Positions 1 to 7,462 of a stretch of 13,938 bases of DNA are shown piece by piece. The translations under genes and the position numbers were made by a program. The number at the start of each line of letters is the position of its first letter. Within the stretch, counting starts at the first letter, position 1. This stretch comes from Deltaproteobacteria bacterium RBG_16_44_11 (lineage in GTDB: Bacteria > Desulfobacterota > Syntrophia > Syntrophales > Smithellaceae), in NCBI GenBank assembly GCA_001797845.1, contig MGQN01000007.1:17877-31814 (forward strand), given 5' to 3'. The notes beneath the pieces are model-generated. The model saw only the letters and a program-made list of their open reading frames with translations. It was not told where the DNA came from and ran no database searches.

Positions 1-1
1 T

Positions 2-736
2 GCAGGGCTGCTATACATTCCTGATTATCGTGGCTCCAACGAAAGCAGATTTTATGTTCTGCCTTACCCTTACGTCGTTTACCGCGGCGACATTCTAAAA
101 GTGGATAAACAGAAAATTTCCGGACAAGTGTTCAAAACCGACAGGGTTTTGCTGGATATCAGCTTTTACGGTTCTGTTCCGGTGGATAGCGATAAGAACT
201 CTGCCCGCGCAGGAATGGAGGATCTGGATCCTACCTTTGAGATAGGACCCGCGCTTGAGTTTACACTGCTGGAAAATCGCGAAAGTCAATACAGCTTGAA
301 ATTCTCTTTACCCGTGCGCGCTGTTTTTTCCACGGATTTTTCATCCGTCACCTACGAAGGATGGGTTGTGAGCCCCCGCCTCAATTTCGAAAAAAGCGAT
401 ATTATTCCTCAGACCGGTTTACATTTAGGAATTTCCGCAGGACCGCTGTTTGCCGATAGCGGCTATCACGATTATTACTACACGGTGGAACCTGGTTACG
501 CCACGGCGTGGCGTCCCGCCTATGACGCGGACGGAGGGTATAGCGGTTCAACGCTCACCATCGGTCTGAGTAAATCTTATAAACAACTTAAATTTAACGC
601 CTTTGTCAGCGCCGATTTTCTTGATGGGGCGGTATTTGATGATAGCCCGCTTGTCAAAACCAGAACCTCTATTATGAGCGGCGTCAGTGTGTCCTGGATT
701 TTCTTCAAATCGGCAAAAACAGTGGCTGCCGATTAG
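2..736 (+). CDS. MipA/OmpV family outer-membrane protein, 5'-truncated by window edge
   Basis: The reading frame is open from base 2 to the TAG at 734-736, so 244 residues of the C-terminal part are visible and the true start lies outside the window. The GTG at 101 is only an internal Val codon. The first visible residues (IPDYRGSNESRFYVLPYPYV) match the N-terminal signature of MipA/OmpV proteins, in which a PDY/E-G-S turn is followed by a PLP-Y strand. The rest alternates polar and aromatic or hydrophobic residues in amphipathic strands with Gly/Asp-rich turns, as expected for an outer-membrane beta-barrel. The last strand (GVSVSWIFF) is followed by a polar tail of about nine residues instead of ending on the usual terminal aromatic residue. 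MipA was first described as a scaffold for murein enzymes; most homologues have no proven role. No terminator is seen before the next gene, 50 bp downstream, so the two may be co-transcribed. Confidence 0.8.
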   Translation, partial: AGLLYIPDYRGSNESRFYVLPYPYVVYRGDILKVDKQKISGQVFKTDRVLLDISFYGSVPVDSDKNSARAGMEDLDPTFEIGPALEFTLLENRESQYSLKFSLPVRAVFSTDFSSVTYEGWVVSPRLNFEKSDIIPQTGLHLGISAGPLFADSGYHDYYYTVEPGYATAWRPAYDADGGYSGSTLTIGLSKSYKQLKFNAFVSADFLDGAVFDDSPLVKTRTSIMSGVSVSWIFFKSAKTVAAD

Positions 737-786
737 TACAAAGCGAATAATTAATTACAGATTGATCGAAGTCATAAGGAGTAACG

Positions 787-1197
787 ATGATATTAGTAAT
801 AACACGCTGGCTGATAATAACCGTGGCGATTCTGCTGGCCTCGTGGTTTGTGTCGGGCATCAGAATCGATTCCCTTTTGACAGCGATTATTGCCGCCGGT
901 ATTTTAGGCTTGATCAATGTTTTTATTAAGCCGGTATTAATTATTCTTACCCTGCCTTTGAGCATCATAACGCTGGGAGTTTTTACTTTTTTTATTAACG
1001 CGTTATTACTGCAGCTGGTTGCTTATATGATACCGGGTTTTGAAGTTGAAGGTTTTCTGGCGGCGTTTTTAGGAGCGTTGATTATTAGCGTGGTCAGCTG
1101 GCTTGCCAATCATTTTATTGTCAATCATAATATCGACAGACCGCAAAAGAATGATGTTATTGATATGGAAAAAGGAGACGACGGCAAATGGCGCTAG
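787..1197 (+). CDS. Small integral membrane protein, phage holin family 4 (PF04020, former DUF360)
   Basis: This 136-residue protein has four hydrophobic segments (about residues 4-23, 29-48, 53-80 and 88-109) and a charged C-terminal tail ending in GDDGKWR. The block GLINVFIKPVLIILTLP followed by ITLGVFTFFINALLL is the typical signature of the family named 'phage holin 4' or DUF360. Despite the name, these are widespread chromosomal membrane proteins of unknown function, and nothing here suggests a phage. The ATG at 787 is set by an AAGGAG Shine-Dalgarno at 776-781 with a 5-nt gap. The gene's last codons contain the Shine-Dalgarno of mutS and overlap the mutS start by 10 nt, so the two are co-transcribed and probably translationally coupled. 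The link to mismatch repair appears to be transcriptional only. The family call is fairly certain; the function is unknown. Confidence 0.8.
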   Translation: MILVITRWLIITVAILLASWFVSGIRIDSLLTAIIAAGILGLINVFIKPVLIILTLPLSIITLGVFTFFINALLLQLVAYMIPGFEVEGFLAAFLGALIISVVSWLANHFIVNHNIDRPQKNDVIDMEKGDDGKWR

Positions 1198-3821
1198 CCG
1201 TAGAGCTCAACTTGACTCCGGCGATGAAACAGTATGTGGAAATCAAGGGGAAATATCCTGACTGCATTTTGCTTTACCGCATGGGCGATTTTTATGAGAT
1301 GTTTTTTGAAGACGCCGAAGTGGCCGCTCCCGTTTTAGAAATCACACTGACCTCACGCAATAAAGGAAAAGAAGACAGCGTGCCGCTTTGCGGATTTCCG
1401 TACCACGCGGCTTCCGCCTATATCGCCAAACTGGTGGAAAAAGGCTTTAAGGTGGCGATATGCGAACAGGTGGAAGATCCCAAAAAAGCGAAAGGAATAG
1501 TTAAAAGAGAAGTTATTCGGGTGATTACCCCCGGGCTTGTATTGGATGAGGAAAATCTTGCCGCCGGCGAAAATAATTATCTGGCCTGTCTCTCAGCTGA
1601 AAAAAATAACTTGGGGCTTGCTTTTCTGGATATTTCCACAGGCGAGTTTCAAGTAAGCGAATTTTCCGATCGCGACTCATTCCTGCTGGCCATTTCCGGG
1701 TTGGAGTTTAAAGAATTAATTTTGCCTGGTTCGTTTCCCGACAAGATACTAATTAAGACGCTGGAAGCGCAAGTGCCTGTGGGTACGATGGATTACCTGC
1801 CTGACGAATATTTTCAGGCAGATGTTGCTTCCTCTCTTTTGAGCGAAAATTTTTCCGCCGAAATTCTGGATATGGCAAAGATAAGGGAAAGACCGGCGGC
1901 CCTGATAGCCGCCGGAGCGATTTTGCGTTATGTGGACCAAACGCAAAAAATTCGCCCCCAGCATATAAACGAAATTAAATGGTACTGTCCGGAAAATTAT
2001 CTCATTCTGGATGACGCGGCACGGCGCAACCTGGAGATATTTGCGACAATTCAAGATAATTCTAAGGCGGGATCACTATTTTCTCTCATTAATGAAACGC
2101 TGACGCCGATGGGCGCGCGTCGTTTGAGGTGGTGGTTAAATTATCCATTAGTGAATGTAGAGAAAATTCGGGCAAGACTTGGCGCTGTTGCTGAAATAAA
2201 AGAAAATTATATTTCGCGTTCAAATATTCGCAAAGCGTTATCCGGAATTTATGATTTGGAAAGACTCTCCGGCCGGGTGGCCCTGCGCGTGGCCAACCCC
2301 CGTGATTTGATCGCGCTCAAAGTTTCTCTCGCGGTTATTCCCGAACTCAAAGCCATGCTGCGCGATTTTACGTCTCCGGTAATGAGCGATCTTTGCGCGA
2401 GGCTTTCGGAAATGTCCGCTGTTGTGAATTTGATTTCCCGGGCGATTGCGGACGATCCGCCGCAAAAAACACAGGAAGGCGGTTTTATCGCTGCTGGTTA
2501 CGATGAAGAACTCGATCGGCTTAGATCGATCAGCCGCGACGGTAAAAAATGGATCGCGGCAATGGAAAAAAAAGAGCGGGAAAAGACCGGCATCAACACC
2601 CTGAAAGTCGGGTTCAACAATGTTTTCGGTTACTACATTGAAGTGACCAAAGCAAACACTCATTTGGTTCCGGATTCGTACGTGAGAAAACAGACACTGG
2701 TTAACGCCGAGCGATATATTAATCAGGAATTGAAAGAATTCGAACAAACCGTTTTGAACGCGGAAGAGAAAATCAATGAAAGAGAGCAAGAGCTGTTTTT
2801 CTCTCTGCGCGAGGAACTCGGCGGTTATATATCAGGCATTCAAAAAAATTCATTTCTTGTCGCCGAACTCGACGCGCTGGCGGCTTTGGCCGAGGTTGCT
2901 GAAAAAAATCGTTATATCTGTCCTGAAATCAATGGCGAAGATACCATTGAAATCAAAGATGGGCGCCATCCCGTGGTTGAAGCGGCACTGAAGAAAGAAG
3001 GTTTTGTGCCGAACGATTGCCTGCTTGATTTGCAGAGTAACCGCCTGTTGATTATTACCGGCCCCAATATGGCGGGTAAATCAACATACATCAGGCAGAT
3101 AGCTTTGATTGTTCTTTTGGCGCAAATGGGCAGTTTTGTTCCGGCCGCTTATGCCAAAATCGGTGTTGTCGATAAAATATTCACGCGAATAGGCGCATCC
3201 GATAGCTTAATCAAAGGCCAAAGTACCTTTATGGTCGAGATGACCGAAACGGCCCAAATTTTGAAAAATGCTACTTCCCGTTCGCTGGTCATTATCGATG
3301 AAGTGGGTCGGGGAACTTCCACCTTTGATGGACTGAGCATTGCCTGGGCAGTGGCCGAATATATCCATGACTTACAGCAAGGGAAAGGTGTTCGCGCGAT
3401 GTTTGCCACTCATTACCATCAATTGACGGATTTGGTCGCGACAAAAGAGGGCGTGAAAAATTTTAATATTGCGGTGAAGGAATGGGGCGAAAAAATAATT
3501 TTTCTGCGCAAGATTATGGAAGGGGGCACCAGCCGTAGTTACGGTATCGAAGTAGCGCGCATTGCCGGCGTGCCGCAGGAAGTAATCAAGCGCGCCAAAG
3601 AAATATTGCGTAATCTGGAAAAAGGAGAATTTGACGAAATCGGTATGCCCCGTATTGCCCGCGGCATAAACAACGGTAAACCCGCCAATCCGCAACTGAA
3701 TTTGTTTGTCGAAAAAGAAGATGAAATTATCGCCGAGCTTAGGAATATCGATATTTCCTCAATGTCGCCACTGGAGGCGCTCAATAAATTAAGCGAGATG
3801 AAAAATAAGATAACAGATTAA
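1188..3821 (+). CDS. mutS: DNA mismatch repair protein MutS
   Basis: A full-length 877-residue MutS, close to the usual 850-880. It recognises base mismatches and small loops and passes the signal to MutL using ATP. Domains run in order: mismatch-binding domain I (about 8-120) with the F-x-E motif at F35-Y36-E37 in GDFYEMF; connector (about 130-255); core and lever with inserted clamp (about 265-560); and the ABC-type ATPase. The ATPase has Walker A GPNMAGKST at 625-633, Walker B LVIIDE at 700-705 followed by GRGTSTFDG, and the ATHYHQL segment. A QLNLF motif at 836-840 fits the beta-clamp binding consensus. The C-terminus (MSPLEALNKLSEMKNK) is the conserved MutS tail. The start ATG at 1188 follows AAAGGAG at 1171-1177 with a 10-nt gap and overlaps the upstream membrane-protein gene. 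The gene ends 13 bp from a convergent flavodoxin gene with no visible terminator. Confidence 0.98.
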   Translation: MALAVELNLTPAMKQYVEIKGKYPDCILLYRMGDFYEMFFEDAEVAAPVLEITLTSRNKGKEDSVPLCGFPYHAASAYIAKLVEKGFKVAICEQVEDPKKAKGIVKREVIRVITPGLVLDEENLAAGENNYLACLSAEKNNLGLAFLDISTGEFQVSEFSDRDSFLLAISGLEFKELILPGSFPDKILIKTLEAQVPVGTMDYLPDEYFQADVASSLLSENFSAEILDMAKIRERPAALIAAGAILRYVDQTQKIRPQHINEIKWYCPENYLILDDAARRNLEIFATIQDNSKAGSLFSLINETLTPMGARRLRWWLNYPLVNVEKIRARLGAVAEIKENYISRSNIRKALSGIYDLERLSGRVALRVANPRDLIALKVSLAVIPELKAMLRDFTSPVMSDLCARLSEMSAVVNLISRAIADDPPQKTQEGGFIAAGYDEELDRLRSISRDGKKWIAAMEKKEREKTGINTLKVGFNNVFGYYIEVTKANTHLVPDSYVRKQTLVNAERYINQELKEFEQTVLNAEEKINEREQELFFSLREELGGYISGIQKNSFLVAELDALAALAEVAEKNRYICPEINGEDTIEIKDGRHPVVEAALKKEGFVPNDCLLDLQSNRLLIITGPNMAGKSTYIRQIALIVLLAQMGSFVPAAYAKIGVVDKIFTRIGASDSLIKGQSTFMVEMTETAQILKNATSRSLVIIDEVGRGTSTFDGLSIAWAVAEYIHDLQQGKGVRAMFATHYHQLTDLVATKEGVKNFNIAVKEWGEKIIFLRKIMEGGTSRSYGIEVARIAGVPQEVIKRAKEILRNLEKGEFDEIGMPRIARGINNGKPANPQLNLFVEKEDEIIAELRNIDISSMSPLEALNKLSEMKNKITD

Positions 3822-3834
3822 GATATCCATCCCT

Positions 3835-4536
3835 TTACTTCTCTTTATTAATGTTGAGTAATTTTGGACTCAGGTTTTCAGCCCAATCATTGATTTTCTG
3901 CCAATCGCGCAAATCGTCTTCCGGTGTGCCGATGATATATTTAATGATGATTGTTTCAATAAAGCTTAACTTGGAGTAATCCAATTTTCCGGCAAAAATA
4001 CCCGCGTCCACAGGTACGACCTCGGCACGCAAAGGATCAATATAGGAATCGGCGGTTTTGCGGTTTTTTTCGGTGTCTTCCCTTGCAATCATGCAAACGA
4101 TAAAATAGGCGGTGGGTATTTTACCTAATTCATCTTTATAGGTTTTAACAAAAGCTGTTAGTTCCGGCAAAATAGCGCCTCGCCGGATGGCGCTTCCCAG
4201 GACAACAGCCTGATAGCCGTTTAAAGTCTGAACATTTTTCAGAGGTTTTACATCCACCCCAGCCCCTTTTTGTGCGAGTTTCTTTCCGATAGCATCGGCA
4301 ACCTCTGCCGTAGAACCGGCGCGAGTGGCATAAGCAACAAGTATTCTGGGAGATACGGATTTATCTTCGCCATATCTGTTTTCGGGAAGTTCAATTTCTG
4401 AAGACGCAAAACCATTGTAAGCGCTTAGTAAAATCAGCAGTAGAATAATAAGGGGCAGAAATAGCAATAAGGTCATGGAACAACTTTGTCCACTGTCGTG
4501 ATGGTGATTATAAATTTTTTGAAAAGTTTGTTTCAT
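3835..4536 (-). CDS. Membrane-anchored flavodoxin-domain protein (HemG/Flavodoxin_5-like)
   Basis: The protein has up to 233 residues. A strongly hydrophobic segment (about residues 22-45) serves as a signal anchor or signal peptide, followed by a flavodoxin fold from about residue 64. The strand and phosphate loop RILVAYATRAGSTAEVADAIG carries the FMN phosphate-binding T-x-x-G-S-T at 71-76. The segments VVLGSAIRRG and PTAYFIVCMIARED match the flavin-contacting strands of the Flavodoxin_5 family, which includes the HemG-type menaquinone-dependent protoporphyrinogen oxidase. The hydrophobic N-terminus and a divergent C-terminus argue against calling it HemG, so a general membrane-linked FMN electron-transfer role is as far as I would go. 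Two starts are possible. The ATG at 4534-4536 lies only a few bases after a predicted transcription start, which would make the mRNA leaderless. The ATG at 4474-4476 (213 residues) begins directly at the hydrophobic segment. Neither has a good Shine-Dalgarno. Confidence 0.8.
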   Translation of the reverse strand: MKQTFQKIYNHHHDSGQSCSMTLLLFLPLIILLLILLSAYNGFASSEIELPENRYGEDKSVSPRILVAYATRAGSTAEVADAIGKKLAQKGAGVDVKPLKNVQTLNGYQAVVLGSAIRRGAILPELTAFVKTYKDELGKIPTAYFIVCMIAREDTEKNRKTADSYIDPLRAEVVPVDAGIFAGKLDYSKLSFIETIIIKYIIGTPEDDLRDWQKINDWAENLSPKLLNINKEK

Positions 4537-4544
4537 GAAAAGGG

Positions 4545-4573
4545 ATTATAAACTATTTTCGATTAAATGTAAA
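4545..4573 (-). promoter_or_regulatory. Sigma-70-type promoter of the flavodoxin gene
   Basis: On the minus strand TTTACA (4573-4568) and a perfect TATAAT (4550-4545) are separated by exactly 17 bp. Transcription should start near 4538, within a few bases of the first ATG at 4536. The flavodoxin gene is therefore likely transcribed separately from chrA, and the message is leaderless if the first ATG is used. Confidence 0.65.
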
Positions 4574-4597
4574 AAAAAGAGCAAATGCTTTTTTTTG
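4571..4597 (-). terminator. Possible weak terminator of chrA
   Basis: A run of eight A, an AGC-AAAT-GCT mini-hairpin and a run of seven T lie just past the chrA stop codon. Read on the minus strand this gives an A/U-rich stem with a tetraloop, one bulged base and a U-tract. The GC core is only two pairs, so efficiency is doubtful. The U-tract side overlaps the -35 box of the flavodoxin promoter. Confidence 0.35.
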
Positions 4598-4600
4598 GCA

Positions 4601-5755
4601 CTAAAAAACAACCACGGAAATTATTACGCCGGCAAGAATAATCCAGGGTAGTTTCATATTGAAAACCAAAGCCATAAAAGTGACGATTGCAAATAGTATT
4701 CGGGGAATATCCCATGTAATATTTAGTGCAAAATGGATTACAACTGACAGAAGCATCCCGACAAAAGAATAAAGGATGCCCCTGATGGCTCTGTTAAAAT
4801 ACCGGGAACGTTGAAGCCTTGCAAAATAAGGTTCTAGCGCGATTACCAGAATAAATGAGGGCAAGAATATAAAAATCGTAGCGATTAGCGCACCAGAATA
4901 TCCATGTAACAGGTAGCCAATAAAAGTCGCCGTGATAACAATTGGCCCTGGCGTAATCTGCCCAAGGGCAATCCCATCCAGAAAAGTTAGGCTATCGAGC
5001 CAACCGCGAACATGAACGATCTCGTTGAGCATAATGGGAAGGGCAGAAAAACCACCACCAAAAGCGAATAAATCAATGCGGGACATAAGGAAACCAAGGT
5101 CGAATAATGGTCTGCGGAAAATGAAGAGCACGGCTAAGGCAATGGCGGCAAAAAGAAGGATAAATAAAAATGATTTTTGAGAACTATGATTCTCTGGGAC
5201 AATTGCTTGAATAGCAGGGCTATTCTCTTTGCTATGTAAGCCCATCCCGCATATCGCGGCCGCTATAATGACCAAAACAGGATTTACGCTAAGACCAAAC
5301 ATTACTGCCGCCATCAGCGTAATAAATATTCCCCTCCAATCCTTTAACCAAATTTTGCCGAATGTAAAGGCGGCATTTGCCACAATAGCTGTGACTATAA
5401 CCTGAAGGCCTTTGAACGCTGATATCATGGGCGGTAACGAATGGCCTTTTACATATATCGCGGAAAGTGCGATCATGATTAGAAATGCAGGAAGGCCAAA
5501 GCCGATGAAGCTTGCACCGGCGCCGAATACACTCCTTGTTTTGAAACCGACATAGGCGGCGGTTTGCATTGCCGTTGCCCCCGGAATCATCTGGCATAGA
5601 GCAACTCCATCACGAAAAGTTGTTTCGTCGAGCCATTGCTTTTGCTCTACGGCCATTTTGCGAATATAGACAATCATGGCCGGGCCGCCAAAAGCTGTCC
5701 AACCCAGTTTGAAAAAGGAGAAAAAAAGTTCTTTAATTGATGGGGTACTATTCAA
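4601..5755 (-). CDS. chrA: ChrA-type transporter with two CHR domains (chromate transporter family)
   Basis: The protein has 384 residues, the usual size of the long, two-domain CHR family (PF02417 twice). The N-terminal half has FFKLGWTAFGGPAMI (about 15-28), then QKQWLDETTFRDGVALCQMIPGA (39-60). The C-terminal half repeats this as FAFGGGFSALPIM (230-242) and GWLDSLTFLDGIALGQITPG (251-270). About ten hydrophobic segments place it in the inner membrane. Characterised members export chromate, often in exchange for sulfate, but many homologues have no tested substrate. The start is a TTG at 5755, because an in-frame stop lies three codons upstream and no ATG or GTG is available. The nearest Shine-Dalgarno instead serves a six-codon upstream ORF that overlaps this start. 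The gene lies 56 bp behind the second ABC permease on the same strand with no terminator between, so it is probably the last gene of that operon. Confidence 0.9.
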   Translation of the reverse strand: MNSTPSIKELFFSFFKLGWTAFGGPAMIVYIRKMAVEQKQWLDETTFRDGVALCQMIPGATAMQTAAYVGFKTRSVFGAGASFIGFGLPAFLIMIALSAIYVKGHSLPPMISAFKGLQVIVTAIVANAAFTFGKIWLKDWRGIFITLMAAVMFGLSVNPVLVIIAAAICGMGLHSKENSPAIQAIVPENHSSQKSFLFILLFAAIALAVLFIFRRPLFDLGFLMSRIDLFAFGGGFSALPIMLNEIVHVRGWLDSLTFLDGIALGQITPGPIVITATFIGYLLHGYSGALIATIFIFLPSFILVIALEPYFARLQRSRYFNRAIRGILYSFVGMLLSVVIHFALNITWDIPRILFAIVTFMALVFNMKLPWIILAGVIISVVVF

Positions 5756-5768
5756 AGCAGTTTACCAT
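5748..5768 (-). other. Putative six-codon upstream ORF overlapping the chrA start
   Basis: On the minus strand GGAG (5777-5774) is followed after 5 nt by ATG (5768-5766), encoding MVNCFE and stopping at TAG (5750-5748), 3-8 nt inside chrA. The stop falls next to the chrA TTG start, an arrangement that would allow termination-reinitiation. This is inferred from geometry only. Confidence 0.3.
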
Positions 5769-5811
5769 CGTTTCTCCGGCAGCATTTCAGTTTCGTAATC
5801 GTTAGTAACAT

Positions 5812-7050
5812 CTATAGCTTACGAAGAATGTCGGCCGGTTTCATTTTAGACATTCGTCTGCCCATAAAATAACTTGCCAGTCCTCCCGCAAAAAAAGACA
5901 GGGCCAGAGCCGCCGCGGTCAAAACCGCGGAGAAGCTGACAGGCAAGTGAATTGTCTTAGCTGAAGTTTCGGCCATTTTGGCAAAGGCCGGTGTGAGATT
6001 GAGTTCCCAGGGCGTGGCTATGGGAATGGAAAGATAGCCCAGAAGATAAGCAATCAGGTATCCTGCCACAATTCCGGCAAAGCCTCCCATGATAGATTGC
6101 AGAAATGTTTCTCCTATCAGTTGTTTTTGCACATCGGAGTTGGTCCAGCCCATGGCCTTTAAAATGCCTATTTCACGGGAGCGTTCCACAAGATTTCCGA
6201 TCATGGTTTTGATAATCAGAAAAATAGCTCCGGCTAAGGCAACTAAAGATACTACTAAGGAAAACTGACCGGAAATTTGTGACATGCCGCCCATGAGCTC
6301 AAGGAAAGAGTCAGAACTGGTAATCGTCACGCCAGGAAGTATTTTGGCGATTTCTGTTTTGATTTTATCAATCTGTGCCGGATCTTTCATATGGAGATAG
6401 GCAATGTTTATGTCTCTGGTGCTCCCCACCAACAATGATTGCGCATCCGCCAGAGCCAGATAGATATTGGCTGATGCAACCTGTGATCCTTCCTTAATTT
6501 CCAGGAGGCCAACCACAGTAAAAGATTGTCCACTGATTCTATAGGTGTCTCCCAATTTGATTTGATGAAATTTGGCAAAATGTTTTTCGAGAACAGCTTC
6601 ACCTGTTTTTTCCGGGAAACGTCCCTGCGCCAGCCAATCTTTAACTTTAATCGGCCCCAGGCTGGGCGCAGTCAGATCTACGCCCATTATCGTTTTAAAG
6701 CCGCCTTGATCAAATTCCCAGAGAAGCAGTGAAGTAGCCATAGTGTCTATGCCGGAAATGGTTTTGAGATTTTCCATGTCTTGTGAAGAAAGAATTTGAT
6801 TGGAAAAAGGCAAGCGGATACCGCGCATAGATGCTGGCGGCTGTACCGCATCCAAAGATCGTTTCTCTGCTCGCTGCACAACTATATCCGCTCCGATGTT
6901 TTTGAAAGGTAAACTTATTGCATTCTGATAGGCGGCAGACACCGCATTAATGGAAACGAACAGTGCAATTCCTACGGCAATACCTAAAACATTTACCAAT
7001 GTCCGGTGGCGATGATGTCTAATTTCCTTCCAGATATAGCGATAATTCAT
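5812..7050 (-). CDS. ABC transporter permease, FtsX/MacB-like (second permease of the operon)
   Basis: The protein has 412 residues with typical MacB/FtsX topology. It has an N-terminal membrane helix (about 17-38), a large periplasmic MacB-like core (about 40-260) and three C-terminal helices (about 263-283, 315-340 and 373-396) forming the FtsX domain (PF02687). The segment ERSREIGILKAMGW (289-302) is the conserved cytoplasmic coupling region after the second helix. The motif GADIVVQRA (53-61) occurs at the same position as in the first permease (GADITVQRA), so the two are paralogues and probably form a heterodimer with the ATPase encoded between them. The ATG at 7050 has GAGGG at 7059-7055, overlapping the stop codon of the preceding thioredoxin-like gene. 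That fits tight co-translation. The closest described arrangement I recall is the FetBC / Cj1661-Cj1662 permease pair of iron-uptake loci. The substrate is not readable from the sequence. Confidence 0.88.
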   Translation of the reverse strand: MNYRYIWKEIRHHRHRTLVNVLGIAVGIALFVSINAVSAAYQNAISLPFKNIGADIVVQRAEKRSLDAVQPPASMRGIRLPFSNQILSSQDMENLKTISGIDTMATSLLLWEFDQGGFKTIMGVDLTAPSLGPIKVKDWLAQGRFPEKTGEAVLEKHFAKFHQIKLGDTYRISGQSFTVVGLLEIKEGSQVASANIYLALADAQSLLVGSTRDINIAYLHMKDPAQIDKIKTEIAKILPGVTITSSDSFLELMGGMSQISGQFSLVVSLVALAGAIFLIIKTMIGNLVERSREIGILKAMGWTNSDVQKQLIGETFLQSIMGGFAGIVAGYLIAYLLGYLSIPIATPWELNLTPAFAKMAETSAKTIHLPVSFSAVLTAAALALSFFAGGLASYFMGRRMSKMKPADILRKL

Positions 7051-7057
7051 GTATCCC

Positions 7058-7462
7058 TCATTTTTTCTGCGTTGCTGAATTCAGAGCATTACGTAAATCA
7101 TCCATAGTCCATTTACCCTGAAAAAAAACAGGCCCTGTGCCTGTTGGGAAACCGCTGAACGTAATTTCTTTTCCTTTTACTAAAACATTGTTTTTTCCAT
7201 CTATCCAGATCATCAGGGGAACATGTTGAGTTATTCCCTTCTTTCTCTTAACCCTTTCGCCCTCCGGGCTTTCAAAATCATAGCGGGAAACTGTGATTTT
7301 ATCTTTATATTGAGTGCAGATTTTGTCAATGTCTTTCAGCGTAGACTGAAGCGGTCCGTGATTCAAATAGAGTATTTCCACAGAAACTTTTTGCTCGCCT
7401 GTTGCGGCAAGGCTGAAAATCATAAGCAAAAACACGACAAAGAAAAAAACGACCTTTTTCAT
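7058..7462 (-). CDS. Secreted thioredoxin-fold protein lacking the CXXC motif
   Basis: The protein has 134 residues: a signal peptide or N-terminal anchor (about 1-21, ending SLAATG, no lipobox Cys), then a compact domain that reads as a thioredoxin fold. The first strand VEILYLN (28-34) leads into a loop, HGPLQ, where a redox-active CXXC would normally sit, followed by a helix. Further on, GITQHVPLMIWIDGK has the layout of the cis-Pro loop and next strand of thioredoxins. The only cysteine is Cys49, in the helix and not in the active-site loop, so disulfide chemistry of the usual kind is unlikely. A binding or assembly role for the ABC transporter seems more probable, by analogy with the thioredoxin-like accessory proteins of the Fet/P19 loci. 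The start ATG overlaps the ATPase stop codon in an ATGA junction, and its own stop overlaps the next gene's Shine-Dalgarno. The fold assignment is by eye and moderately certain. Confidence 0.65.
   Translation of the reverse strand: MKKVVFFFVVFLLMIFSLAATGEQKVSVEILYLNHGPLQSTLKDIDKICTQYKDKITVSRYDFESPEGERVKRKKGITQHVPLMIWIDGKNNVLVKGKEITFSGFPTGTGPVFFQGKWTMDDLRNALNSATQKK

Noticed and set aside
737..786. Separate promoter for the membrane-protein/mutS pair.
   Set aside because: The 50-bp gap is AT-rich and has a good Shine-Dalgarno, but no convincing -35/-10 pair with proper spacing.
787..1197. Prophage or lysis cassette, because of the 'phage holin' family name.
   Set aside because: The family is a common chromosomal membrane protein. 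No endolysin, integrase, capsid gene or attachment site is present nearby, and the gene is coupled to mutS.
2238..2789. Long antisense open frame (183 codons) inside mutS.
   Set aside because: It is fully contained in the conserved mutS gene, has no ribosome-binding site and its product has no recognisable domain. It is a shadow of the coding strand.
3822..3834. Terminator between the convergent mutS and flavodoxin genes.
   Set aside because: The gap is only 13 bp and I see no stem with a U-tract on either strand there or in the adjacent gene ends.
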